This document shows, piece after piece, positions 25,788-33,199 of a stretch of 64,000 nt of DNA. A program made the translations under genes and the position numbers. Position 1 is the stretch's first letter. Each line of letters begins with the position of its first letter. The notes beneath the pieces are model-generated. The model did not search any database. It saw nothing but the letters and a program-made list of their open reading frames with translations, and was not told where the DNA came from. Source of the DNA: Cellulomonas sp. C5510 (GTDB lineage: Bacteria; Actinomycetota; Actinomycetes; Actinomycetales; Cellulomonadaceae); contig NZ_CP081862.1 in the NCBI RefSeq assembly GCF_019797765.1, positions 3,658,001 through 3,722,000 on the forward strand. Reading direction: 5' to 3'.

Positions 25788-26243
25788 TCACCGCGAGCCT
25801 CCGACGGGGCGCCCGGCGGGAAGGTTCTCGGAGATGGGCTCGAACGGGAGCCCGCTGTTGTGTTCGCGCTGCACGCGCTCGTTCTCGTGCCGGATTGCGT
25901 TCTCGACGAACTGGGCGAAGGTGGGCACGCCTTCGAAGTAGGCGGCCGCTCGGAACGCAGCGCGGGCTTGGTCGCGGACGTCTGTCGCGATCTCGACGTT
26001 CACCTGGCCCTTGCTGGCCTTGATAGCGGCGTTGCGTCGCGGGCGCTGGGCATCGCTCTGCGCTTTCGCTGACGTCATCGCCGGCCAGGCGCCCTCGTCT
26101 GACTCCAGTTGACGGGTCACAGCTGCCGCCTCGGCCCGCGCGGCATGCTGCGGCTCGGAGCGCTGTCCGCGGATGAGTCCGGCCGCGCCGGGTCGGCGGC
26201 GCTGCAGACCGGTGATGCTGCGGTCGGGTGCGGGCTGGTTCAT
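25788..26243 (-). CDS. small ParB/ParG-like partition partner (ribbon-helix-helix)
   Basis: 151 residues, overlapping the end of parA by ATGA (26240-26243), so it is translationally coupled. The N-terminal half is charged and flexible. The core QVNVEIATDVRDQARAAF followed by GVPTFAQFVENAIRHENE has a strand and two helices like ribbon-helix-helix centromere-binding proteins that serve as the second component of plasmid parA loci. Such proteins bind repeats upstream of parA; the CTAGG repeats at 27167-27343 are the natural candidate. Family assignment rests on pattern and gene order. Confidence 0.65.
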   Translation of the reverse strand: MNQPAPDRSITGLQRRRPGAAGLIRGQRSEPQHAARAEAAAVTRQLESDEGAWPAMTSAKAQSDAQRPRRNAAIKASKGQVNVEIATDVRDQARAAFRAAAYFEGVPTFAQFVENAIRHENERVQREHNSGLPFEPISENLPAGRPVGGSR

Positions 26244-27153
26244 GCGGAGGCCTCCTGGTTCTCGCGATCGTTGAGGCGCGTCACGAGTTGAGTGGTTAGG
26301 GCGTGAAGGTCGTCCGCGACACTGGCGGCGGTGCGGGTCACGAGCTCACCTGCTGCGACCACTCCCCTGCGGATCTGCCACCACTCCGGCTGCCTGCGGG
26401 CGGCCTCGTCGAGTTCGTGCACGAGCAGGCCACGTCCTCGAGCCTGTTGCGCGACGGAGCTGGAGTGCCGGATCACCGCGTCGAAGATAGCCGCGCGGGT
26501 GCCGATCACCTCGGCGATCATGCGTCTGGCGTTCTCTCGCACGTTCGTTGCCTGGTTCTCGACGTCGAACAGGACGACGCCGAGCAGGTCTAGGTCGGGG
26601 TTGACGTCGATGACCTGGTCGAGCCTGCGGGCAATCTCGGTCAGTCCTCGGGCGGTTCCCTCATCGGCCTTGGACGGTACGAGGGCCCATCGTGCGGCGG
26701 TGATCGCTGCGGACTGGAGGGCTTCGTTTCCGGGCGGGCAGTCGATCAGCACCATGTCGTAGTCCCCGGCGAGTGGTGCGAGGACTCGAGCTAGCGCGAG
26801 GCGTGGATCGGTGCGGCCCTTGGAGGCGGCGAGGGCCGCGGAGGCGGCATGTAGAGCATCTCCACCGACGATCACGTCGAGGTTCCTGCGGACGTCGTTC
26901 AGCAGCTTGACGTCGCTGCCGAACAGGAGGGCGGCGGCCAGGCTCTTCCCCCGTCGTCGTCCTGGGTGTCGGCGTAGCCGAGGTCCAGGCCGAGGTTGCC
27001 TTGGGTGTCGAGGTCGATGGCGAGGACTCGGTAGTCGGACTGCGCGAGCAGACCGGCGACGTTCGCGGTCACGGTCGTCTTGCCGACGCATCCCTTGCCG
27101 TTGATGACCGCTATCACGCGATCGCGAGCGACGGGATCGGTGAGGTTTTCCAT
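26240..27153 (-). pseudogene. parA: ParA partition ATPase, frameshifted
   Basis: Start ATG 27153 with AGGAAAGG upstream. The opening VIAVINGKGCVGKTTVTANV carries a deviant Walker A (residues 20-27, Cys in place of the usual Gly), followed by VLAIDLDTQGNLG; later come DYDMVLIDCPPG and a ParA-type C-terminal helix. The frame is broken at the five-C run 26948-26952: with one more base there, the protein continues as GGKSLAAALLFG to the stop at 26240 (about 304 residues). So it is either a real one-base deletion or a base-calling error. ParA ATPases move plasmid or element DNA with the RHH partner encoded by the overlapping downstream gene. Confidence 0.82.
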
Positions 27154-27166
27154 GGGATCTGCCTTT

Positions 27167-27343
27167 CCTAGGAGAACTTGCAAGTCGAGGGAACCGAGGA
27201 TCGATCGGTTTGGTGGTGCCACTAGGTCTACGCGGATGTCGCGGATACCTGTGCAACTAGGTGCAGCAGGTAGCGGTGATTGAGTGGCGAACCTAGGTGA
27301 GTTAGGAGGTCGAGCGGACTGTGTGTAGGTAGGCGCCCTAGGA
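27167..27343. promoter_or_regulatory. CTAGG repeat array upstream of parA (candidate parS/operator)
   Basis: Five copies of a seven-base site with core CTAGG occur in 180 bp directly upstream of parA: CCTAGGA 27167, ACTAGGT 27221, ACTAGGT 27256, CCTAGGT 27292 and CCTAGGA 27337. Steps are 54, 35, 36 and 45 bp. CCTAGG is a palindrome that is rare in such GC-rich DNA, and near-matches (GTTAGGA, GTAGGTAGG) lie between. The region has no gene. Clustered short sites upstream of parA are typical centromere and autoregulatory operators for RHH partition proteins. Confidence 0.6.
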
Positions 27344-27512
27344 TTTCTCGGGTGTCGGCAGTTGACCCGAAGACGGCTTGTCGGTGGCGCCACTGGGGCG
27401 GCTCGGGCGGGGCACGAGGTTGGGCGAGTCGAGGTGCCGCGCCGCACGGCGCTACCCGAGGCAGATACCTGCGCCGGCAGAGCACGCAGCGGTGAGGGTT
27501 CGGTTCGCCGTG

Positions 27513-27855
27513 CTAGAGGATCCCGAGAGGGATGCCCTGTTGGACCGTCCAGGTGTGCATGCCGTCGATGACGGTGTTCCGGCCGTCGAGGCCGAGTGAC
27601 TGGAGGAAGTTGATCGCTTCGTCGGCTGGCCTTCGCGCGCTGCTGTGGGCGAGTTGGACGGTGACGACAGGGTCGAGACGGGGTGTGCTGCGCCGGGGCG
27701 GTGGCCGCTGCGACGCCCGCAAGTGCGGCGAGGTCCGCGCTGGCGTAGTGGGGTGAGATCTCGATCGAGGCGATCTCGGTGCGGGCGCGGTCGGCGTCGC
27801 GAATGATCGAGGCGGCGAGGTCGAGGGCCGCGAGGATGCGAGCGGTGGATTCCAT
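27513..27855 (-). pseudogene. small hypothetical gene of the partition region, frameshifted
   Basis: Begins at ATG 27855 (MESTARILAALDLAASIIR) ten bases after the HTH gene's stop. About 59 residues are read in that frame to HTPSR; the sensible continuation, RLDPVVTVQLAHSSARRP to QQGIPLGIL-stop, is in a neighbouring frame that ends at 27513. The switch falls at the CCCC near 27685-27690. The repaired protein would be about 113 residues, helical at the N-terminus. No family recognised. Its place between the HTH gene and parA suggests a role in element maintenance. Confidence 0.5.
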
Positions 27856-27865
27856 GGTGCTCCTC

Positions 27866-28834
27866 CTAGTCGGGCCGGCGGCTTCGGCCTGGAGTTTGGG
27901 CTGCGAGGGTTGGGCTCAGGCGGCTGGGGGGGCGTGATTGGGGGATCGGACGTTCGGCGTCCCAGGGGGCGAGCCCGGGTAGGAGGCCCCGGCGGCATAG
28001 CGCGCAGCGGTGGGGCTGCGGGTCGCCGTGCGGGCCTTCGGCCGGCGTCGTGGGCGGGTCGGCGTCGTTGGCTCGTCGCGTGTCGGCGCAGTCGCGGCAG
28101 GGCGGCGGGATCTGGGCGGCCTGGTGGGCGTGGCACCGGTCGGTGCGCTCTCCGGTCGTGGTTCGGCTGTGGATAACCGCAGGTGAAGTTCCCGACTGGG
28201 GTAACCCCTGGGCTTTCATGGGTGGTTCTAGGGGTGGTTTGTCTGAAGACAGCTTCACCCCAGAAGTGCGCTCTCGTTCACCCCAGACCTCCTTCTGGGG
28301 TGAAACATGCTTCATCCCAGAATCGGGCTGATCCACAGGGTGGGGTGAAACTGGCTTCACCCCAGCGGGTCGGTTATCCAGAGACTCGCTGCTCTGGGGT
28401 GAACCCTGCTTCACCCCAGAGCGGGAGTCATCCACAGCAACGGGCTCTACGGCGCCCGTTCTGGGGTGAAGGAATTTCACCCCAGCCTGACCTGCGGCTT
28501 CGCAGGGATCGAGGTCCTTCTCGGCTCCCGCCGGCTCCGGCGTGCAGTCCATGACGAGGTCGTAGACGACGGGCCGGCGGTTCGCCGGTAGGTGGTCCAC
28601 GAGCTGTTGGTCACCGGGTCGCATGAGGCCGTGCTCGAGGAGCAGGCGGAGCTTGGTGTGCACGGTCCGGGGAGTGCATCGCGCGTAGCTGGCCACGGTT
28701 GCGACGGAGGGCCACGCGGCGGTGCCGTCGTCGCTAGCGTGGTCGGCGTAGGCGGTGAGCACGAGGTGCGCGACCGGGTCGTTGGCAGGGACGGGGGCTC
28801 TCTTCAGCGCCCACACCATCGTGAGAATCGTCAT
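27866..28834 (-). CDS. plasmid-type helix-turn-helix protein with repeated GVK-SPQ linker
   Basis: 322 residues from ATG 28834 (28819 possible). The N-terminal 90 residues are the HTH_36-like domain common on actinobacterial plasmids and integrative elements (VWALKRAPVPANDPVAHLVL, then AWPSVATVASYARCTPRTVH), usually annotated as a replication or transcription regulator. The middle part carries a repeated short motif (GVKxxSPQ, GVKPVSPH, GMKHVSPQ). This is encoded by DNA full of CTGGGGTGAA/TTCACCCCAG inverted repeats. The C-terminal part is proline-rich with two CxxC pairs (CRDC, CALC) that could bind zinc. First gene of the putative maintenance operon. Confidence 0.65.
   Translation of the reverse strand: MTILTMVWALKRAPVPANDPVAHLVLTAYADHASDDGTAAWPSVATVASYARCTPRTVHTKLRLLLEHGLMRPGDQQLVDHLPANRRPVVYDLVMDCTPEPAGAEKDLDPCEAAGQAGVKFLHPRTGAVEPVAVDDSRSGVKQGSPQSSESLDNRPAGVKPVSPHPVDQPDSGMKHVSPQKEVWGERERTSGVKLSSDKPPLEPPMKAQGLPQSGTSPAVIHSRTTTGERTDRCHAHQAAQIPPPCRDCADTRRANDADPPTTPAEGPHGDPQPHRCALCRRGLLPGLAPWDAERPIPQSRPPSRLSPTLAAQTPGRSRRPD
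28252..28485. repeat. cluster of CTGGGGTGAA/TTCACCCCAG hairpins inside a coding sequence
   Basis: Within 235 bp of the HTH gene there are at least four inverted repeats with the same arms: 28295-28320, 28341-28364, 28391-28422 (13-bp perfect arms, six-base loop) and 28461-28485, plus two extra right arms at 28254-28263 and 28277-28286. Spacers differ in length and sequence, so this is not a CRISPR array. The arms encode the recurring GVK and SPQ peptides. Confidence 0.75.
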
Positions 28835-28992
28835 GGCGCACCACACGGTTCGTGGGACCGAGCACCTGAGGCGGCGTTGGCCGGTACGAGGATCACGCGC
28901 TCACCGTTGCACATTGCACCATGACACATCAAGCGTGCCTAAACGCCGACGGCACCTTGACTGACCGAGGTCTTGTCGGGGATCATCGATAC

Positions 28993-29334
28993 ATGAGCAT
29001 GGAGCACGCGCCCGGACAGGCGGGCAGCATTCCGCCCCTCACCCTCGGCTGGCGGCTCCAGATGGCACTGCGTCAGGCCGGGATCTCGGTCCAGGAGATG
29101 GCTGACGAACTTGGCATGGCACGCAACAGCCTGAGCCGATGGATGGCTGACCGTGGCACACCGCCTCGTGCCGCGTTCGTGAAGCAGTGGGCGCTCCGCA
29201 CCGGTGTGCCCTACACCTGGCTCGCGACCGGGGAAGCAGAGAACCCCCGCCCGGGGGACCCGGACGGGGGTTCGACTGCTGATGCTGCGCTGTGCGCCCG
29301 GAGGGACTCGAACCCCCAACCTTCTGATCCGTAG
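28993..29334 (+). CDS. XRE-type HTH regulator at the edge of the island
   Basis: Start at ATG 28993. The core GWRLQMALRQAGISVQEMADEL followed by ARNSLSRWMADRG is a typical phage/element Cro/CI-type HTH, continuing to VPYTWLATGEA, a common ending in actinophage repressor-like proteins. The last 13 codons (RRDSNPQPSDP-stop) are simply the antisense reading of the tRNA-Arg gene, whose anticodon complement supplies the TAG. The natural end of the protein may thus depend on which DNA lies across the attachment site. Confidence 0.72.
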   Translation: MSMEHAPGQAGSIPPLTLGWRLQMALRQAGISVQEMADELGMARNSLSRWMADRGTPPRAAFVKQWALRTGVPYTWLATGEAENPRPGDPDGGSTADAALCARRDSNPQPSDP

Positions 29335-29365
29335 TCAGATGCTCTATCCATTGAGCTACGGGCGC
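29293..29365 (-). tRNA. tRNA-Arg (ACG)
   Basis: Reverse strand folds into a full cloverleaf: acceptor GCGCCCG pairing with CGGGCGC, anticodon stem CTGA/TCAG with loop CTACGGA (anticodon ACG), T arm GTTCGAGTC, discriminator A at 29293. CCA is not encoded. Its 3' end faces the accessory island, the usual side for tRNA-targeted integration. Confidence 0.95.
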
Positions 29366-29632
29366 CTGGCCCGAGGGCCGCAGACGAGGATACAGGTCCC
29401 CCGCCCCTGGCCCAAACCGGCGTCCGGACCCCGCCGCCGACCACCCGTGTCGGGCACCGTCACCCCCACCGTCCGGCCACACAGCGGGCGCAGATTGGAC
29501 ACCCAGAACGCCCACACCGCCACCGGGGCGCCGCTTAGGGTGTCGATGCAGGTCGCGGCGGGCGGACGCCGCGGCCACTGGACGCCCGGCCCCGGCCGGC
29601 TCCGGTCACCGCTCCGACACCAGGGGGACACG

Positions 29633-30712
29633 ATGACCCGACCGACTCGCACGCGTCTCGCGCTCGTGACCGTGAGCGCCGCGGCTCTGCTGCTGGCGGG
29701 CTGCTCCGGCGGCGGGGGGAACGGCGGCAAGGGCGGCGGGTCGTCGGCGTTCGAGTGGGAGCCGGGGCCGCTGGACGAGTACCAGTCGCGCATCTACGGC
29801 TACTCGCTCGACGGCGACGAGCAGAGCCAGGAGCAGATGCAGGCGGAGGCCGACGAGCAGAACCGCCGCGTCGAGGAGCTCGTGGCGTCCTGCATGCAGG
29901 AGCAGGGCTTCGACTACCAGCCGAACGTGGGCAACTCGGGCACGGTGGTCGCGAGCGACGACCTGGACGTCGAGTGGGGCACCCGCGAGTTCGCGGAGCA
30001 GTACGGCTACGGCATCAGCACCGACCCGTGGGGCAACGAGGACGTCCCGGTGGACGACGGCCAGGAGTACGTCGACCCGAACCAGGACTACGTCGAGTCG
30101 ATGTCGGAGTCGGAGGCCGAGGCGTACAACGAGGCGCTGTGGGGCCCGCCGCAGGACTACGTGGAGGGCGAGGAGCCGCAGGAGTACGACTGGACGCAGG
30201 GCGGGTGCTACGGCGCCGCGCAGCACGAGGTCTACGAGGGCGGCGTCGCGCTCGACGAGTTCGCAGCGCTCGAGGACGAGCTCTCGACGTTCTACGAGTC
30301 GGTGCAGGCGAACCCGCGGATGGCGGACCTGCACGCGAAGTGGGGCTCGTGCATGGCGGACGCCGGCTACGACGGCATGACGAACGCCTACGAGTCGCAG
30401 CAGCCGCTGTACGACGAGTGGAACGAGCTGCAGGGCTGGGAGGACCCCGAGTACCAGGAGCAGGTGGAGTCCTGGGACTGGGAGGCGGACCCGGACGGCC
30501 CGCCCGCGCCGGAGCCCGACGAGGCCGCGGTGAAGGCGTTCACGGAGAAGGAGATCGCGATGGCGGTCGCCGACTTCGACTGCCAGGACACGACGAACTT
30601 CCAGGAGGAGGCGATGACGATCGACCACGACCTCCAGCAGCAGTTCGTCGACGAGCACGCGGACGAGCTCGAGGCGTGGGCCGAGGCCGCGACCGCGGCC
30701 CGGGACGCCTGA
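29633..30712 (+). CDS. acidic lipoprotein of an efflux operon
   Basis: Start ATG 29633 after GGGGGA; 359 residues. Signal peptide with lipobox LLLAGC (Cys24), then a glycine-rich linker, so it is anchored to the outer face of the membrane. The mature part is strikingly acidic and rich in Glu, Asp, Gln and Tyr, and contains four separated cysteines (ASCMQEQGFDY, GGCYGAAQ, GSCMADAGYDG, FDCQDT) that may pair. No family recognised. One base before the adaptor gene of a MacAB-like exporter, so it is probably an extracytoplasmic accessory of that system. Confidence 0.8.
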   Translation: MTRPTRTRLALVTVSAAALLLAGCSGGGGNGGKGGGSSAFEWEPGPLDEYQSRIYGYSLDGDEQSQEQMQAEADEQNRRVEELVASCMQEQGFDYQPNVGNSGTVVASDDLDVEWGTREFAEQYGYGISTDPWGNEDVPVDDGQEYVDPNQDYVESMSESEAEAYNEALWGPPQDYVEGEEPQEYDWTQGGCYGAAQHEVYEGGVALDEFAALEDELSTFYESVQANPRMADLHAKWGSCMADAGYDGMTNAYESQQPLYDEWNELQGWEDPEYQEQVESWDWEADPDGPPAPEPDEAAVKAFTEKEIAMAVADFDCQDTTNFQEEAMTIDHDLQQQFVDEHADELEAWAEAATAARDA

Positions 30713-30713
30713 C

Positions 30714-32483
30714 GTGACGGCGGGGCAGCCGGGCACGGACCTCGCGGTGCCGGCGTTCCCGGAGCCGCCGGGCGACGGCGGGGCGGGCGACGGCGCCGGT
30801 GACGGTGCGGGCGGGTCGGGGCGCGGCGGCGCGTTCGGGCGGTGGTGGCGCGGCGGCAACCGCACGCTGCCGGTGCTGGGGGCCGTCGCGGTCGTGAGCC
30901 TGGCCGCGGGCCTGGGGCTCAGCCGCCTCATCATCAACCCGGCCGACGCGGCCGCCCGCACGGCGCCGCCGCCCGCGGGGCCGATCACCGTCCCGGTGGA
31001 GAGCCGCGAGCTGAGCAACGACGTGACGATCCGCGGCGACGTGGTGTTCGACGACGCCGCGGAGGTGCGGGTCGAGACCTCGGACCTCGGGGAGCGCGCG
31101 GTCGTCACCGGGCAGGTCCCGGAGGTCGGCGCGACGTTCGACGCGGGCTCCGTCGCCCTGGAGATCGCGGGCCGCCCCGTCATCGTGCTGCCGGGCGGCC
31201 TGCCGACGTACCGCACGCTGCGCGTCGGCGTCTCCGGGCCGGACGTGGTGCAGCTCAAGCAAGCGCTCGGCCAGCTGGGCATCGACGCGGGCGACCCCGC
31301 CTCGGACGCGTACGACGCGGCGACGGCCCGCGGCGTCGAGGCGCTGTACCAGCGCGCCGGCTACGCGGCCCCGGCACCGTCGGACGAGGAGGCGGAGGCG
31401 CTCGGCGCCGCCGAGCAGGGCGTCCGCTCCGCGCAGGCCGAGGTCACGGCCGCGGAGAACGCCCTGGCGGCGGCGGGCCGCGGCGGCACCGCGGCGGGCG
31501 ACGTCGCGCAGGCCGACGCGGACGTCCGGCAGGCGGAGCGGGCGCGGGACGTGGCCCGCGCGACGCTCGCGGACCGCGAGGCCGCCTGCGGGGCGCCGAC
31601 GCCCTCGCCGGAGGTCGACTGCAGCTCCGCCGGGCTGCTGCAGGCCCGCAACGCCGTCGCGGACGCGGAGGACGCCGTCGGCGTGGCCGCTGCACGCCGG
31701 GCACAGCTCGACGCCGCTCCCGACACCTCCGGGGAGAAGGCGTCCCTGACGTCGGCGCGGCAGTCGCTGGCCGACGCGCAGAAGGCGCTGACCGAGGCGC
31801 AGGAGGCCGTCATCACGGTCCTGCCCGCCAGCGAGGTCGTCTACCTGGAGACCCTCCCCCGCCGCGTGGACGCCGTGTCCGTGCAGCGCGGCGGGACCGT
31901 CGACGGCACGGTCATGAGCGTGTCCGGCGCCGAGCTGGAGGTCGTCGCGAGCGCCGCGAAGGCGGACGCCGCGCTGCTGGAGGTCGGCGCGACCGGCACG
32001 GTGGTGGCGGGCGACCTGGAGGTGCCCGTCACGGTGACCGAGCTGCGGACCGACGACTCCTCCGGCGGGTCCGGCGGGTCCGGCGACGACCAGAGCGGCG
32101 ACGGCGGCGGGTCGGGCAGTGGGAGCAGCGCGGGCCGCACGACGGTCGTGCTCACCCCCGGCGACCTCACCCCGGAGCAGGTCGCCGAGCTGCAGGGCAG
32201 CAACGTGCGGGTGACCATCCCCGTGTCGTCGACGGGCGGCGCGGTGCTGGCGGTGCCGCTCGCGGCACTGACCGCCGGCCCGGGCGGGGAGTCCCGCGTC
32301 GAGCTGATGGGCGACGACGGCACGACCGTGCTGGTCGAGGTCGAGACCGGCCTGGCGGCCGGCGGCTACGTCGAGGTCACCGGGGTCGACCGCGACCTCG
32401 CCGAGGGCGACCTCGTGGTGATCGGGTCGTCGGGCGAGCAGGACGACCCGACGGCGGACCCGACCGCCGGGTCGGACGCGTGA
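30714..32483 (+). CDS. membrane fusion/adaptor protein with peptidoglycan-binding domain
   Basis: 589 residues from GTG 30714. A Gly/Arg-rich cytoplasmic N-terminus, one membrane helix (about 58-80), then the HlyD-like start ITVPVESRELSNDVTIRGDVV. A peptidoglycan-binding-1 type domain follows (RVGVSGPDVVQLKQALGQLG, about 160-215), a long alanine-rich coiled-coil hairpin (about 225-375), and beta-barrel parts (GTVDGTVMSVSGAELEVVA), with a Gly/Ser-rich loop inserted near 445-475. This is the actinobacterial counterpart of MacA. It overlaps the ATPase gene by GTGA. Probably links the ABC pump to the cell wall; cargo unknown. Confidence 0.83.
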   Translation: MTAGQPGTDLAVPAFPEPPGDGGAGDGAGDGAGGSGRGGAFGRWWRGGNRTLPVLGAVAVVSLAAGLGLSRLIINPADAAARTAPPPAGPITVPVESRELSNDVTIRGDVVFDDAAEVRVETSDLGERAVVTGQVPEVGATFDAGSVALEIAGRPVIVLPGGLPTYRTLRVGVSGPDVVQLKQALGQLGIDAGDPASDAYDAATARGVEALYQRAGYAAPAPSDEEAEALGAAEQGVRSAQAEVTAAENALAAAGRGGTAAGDVAQADADVRQAERARDVARATLADREAACGAPTPSPEVDCSSAGLLQARNAVADAEDAVGVAAARRAQLDAAPDTSGEKASLTSARQSLADAQKALTEAQEAVITVLPASEVVYLETLPRRVDAVSVQRGGTVDGTVMSVSGAELEVVASAAKADAALLEVGATGTVVAGDLEVPVTVTELRTDDSSGGSGGSGDDQSGDGGGSGSGSSAGRTTVVLTPGDLTPEQVAELQGSNVRVTIPVSSTGGAVLAVPLAALTAGPGGESRVELMGDDGTTVLVEVETGLAAGGYVEVTGVDRDLAEGDLVVIGSSGEQDDPTADPTAGSDA

Positions 32484-33199
32484 CGGCCCTCGACGTCCGG
32501 GCCCCCGGCGCGGACGCAGCGCCGGCGCGGCCGGTGGTCGAGCTGCGGCAGGTGGCCCGCGTGTTCCCGGGCGAGCCGCCGGTGCACGCGCTGCACCCCA
32601 GCGACCTGCGGATCGACGCGGGCGACTACGTGTCGGTCGTCGGCCCGTCCGGGTCCGGCAAGTCCACCCTGCTCAACCTGCTGGGGCTGCTCGACCGCCC
32701 GACGTCCGGCGAGTACCTGCTGGACGGGGTGTCCACCCGCACCGCCTCGGAGGCGCAGCGCTCGGCGCTGCGCGGCGGCCGGATCGGGTTCGTGTTCCAG
32801 GCGTTCCACCTGCTCCCGCACCGCACGGTGCTCGACAACGTCCTGCTCGCCACCCTGTACAGCGGGGTCCCGCGGGCCGAGCGTCGGCAGCGGGCGCTGG
32901 CGGCGCTCGACCGCGTGCACCTCGGGCACCGGCTCGGGTTCCGGCCGCCGGTGCTGTCCGGCGGCGAGCGCCAGCGCGTCGCCGTCGCGCGGGCCGTCGT
33001 GACGTCGCCGCACGTGCTGCTGGCCGACGAGCCGACCGGCAACCTCGACACCCAGAACTCGGCGGGGGTGCTCGACCTGTTCGACGAGCTGCACGCCGAC
33101 GGGCTCACCCTGGTGGTCATCACGCACGACGCCGCGGTGTCCGCCCGCGCGCAGCGCCGCGTGCGGATCGCCGACGGCCGGCTGAGCGAGATCGCCTGA
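32480..33199 (+). CDS. MacB/LolD-type ABC transporter ATP-binding protein
   Basis: 239 residues from GTG 32480, overlapping the adaptor stop. All ATPase motifs are present: Walker A GPSGSGKST (55-63), Q loop FVFQAFHLLP, signature LSGGERQR, Walker B LLADEPTGNLD, and the switch His in VITHD. The sequence type (RTVLDNV; EPTGNLDT) is that of the MacB/FtsE/LolD branch, which drives FtsX-like permeases rather than importers. The permease gene follows with an ATGA overlap. Confidence 0.93.
   Translation: MTALDVRAPGADAAPARPVVELRQVARVFPGEPPVHALHPSDLRIDAGDYVSVVGPSGSGKSTLLNLLGLLDRPTSGEYLLDGVSTRTASEAQRSALRGGRIGFVFQAFHLLPHRTVLDNVLLATLYSGVPRAERRQRALAALDRVHLGHRLGFRPPVLSGGERQRVAVARAVVTSPHVLLADEPTGNLDTQNSAGVLDLFDELHADGLTLVVITHDAAVSARAQRRVRIADGRLSEIA

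Noticed and set aside
28252..28485. Possible CRISPR array
   Set aside because: Repeat arms are inverted, not direct; spacings are short and irregular, and the stretch is coding.
12235..29365. Intact prophage
   Set aside because: No terminase, portal, capsid, tail, lysis or integrase gene is present; only plasmid-type and IS genes.
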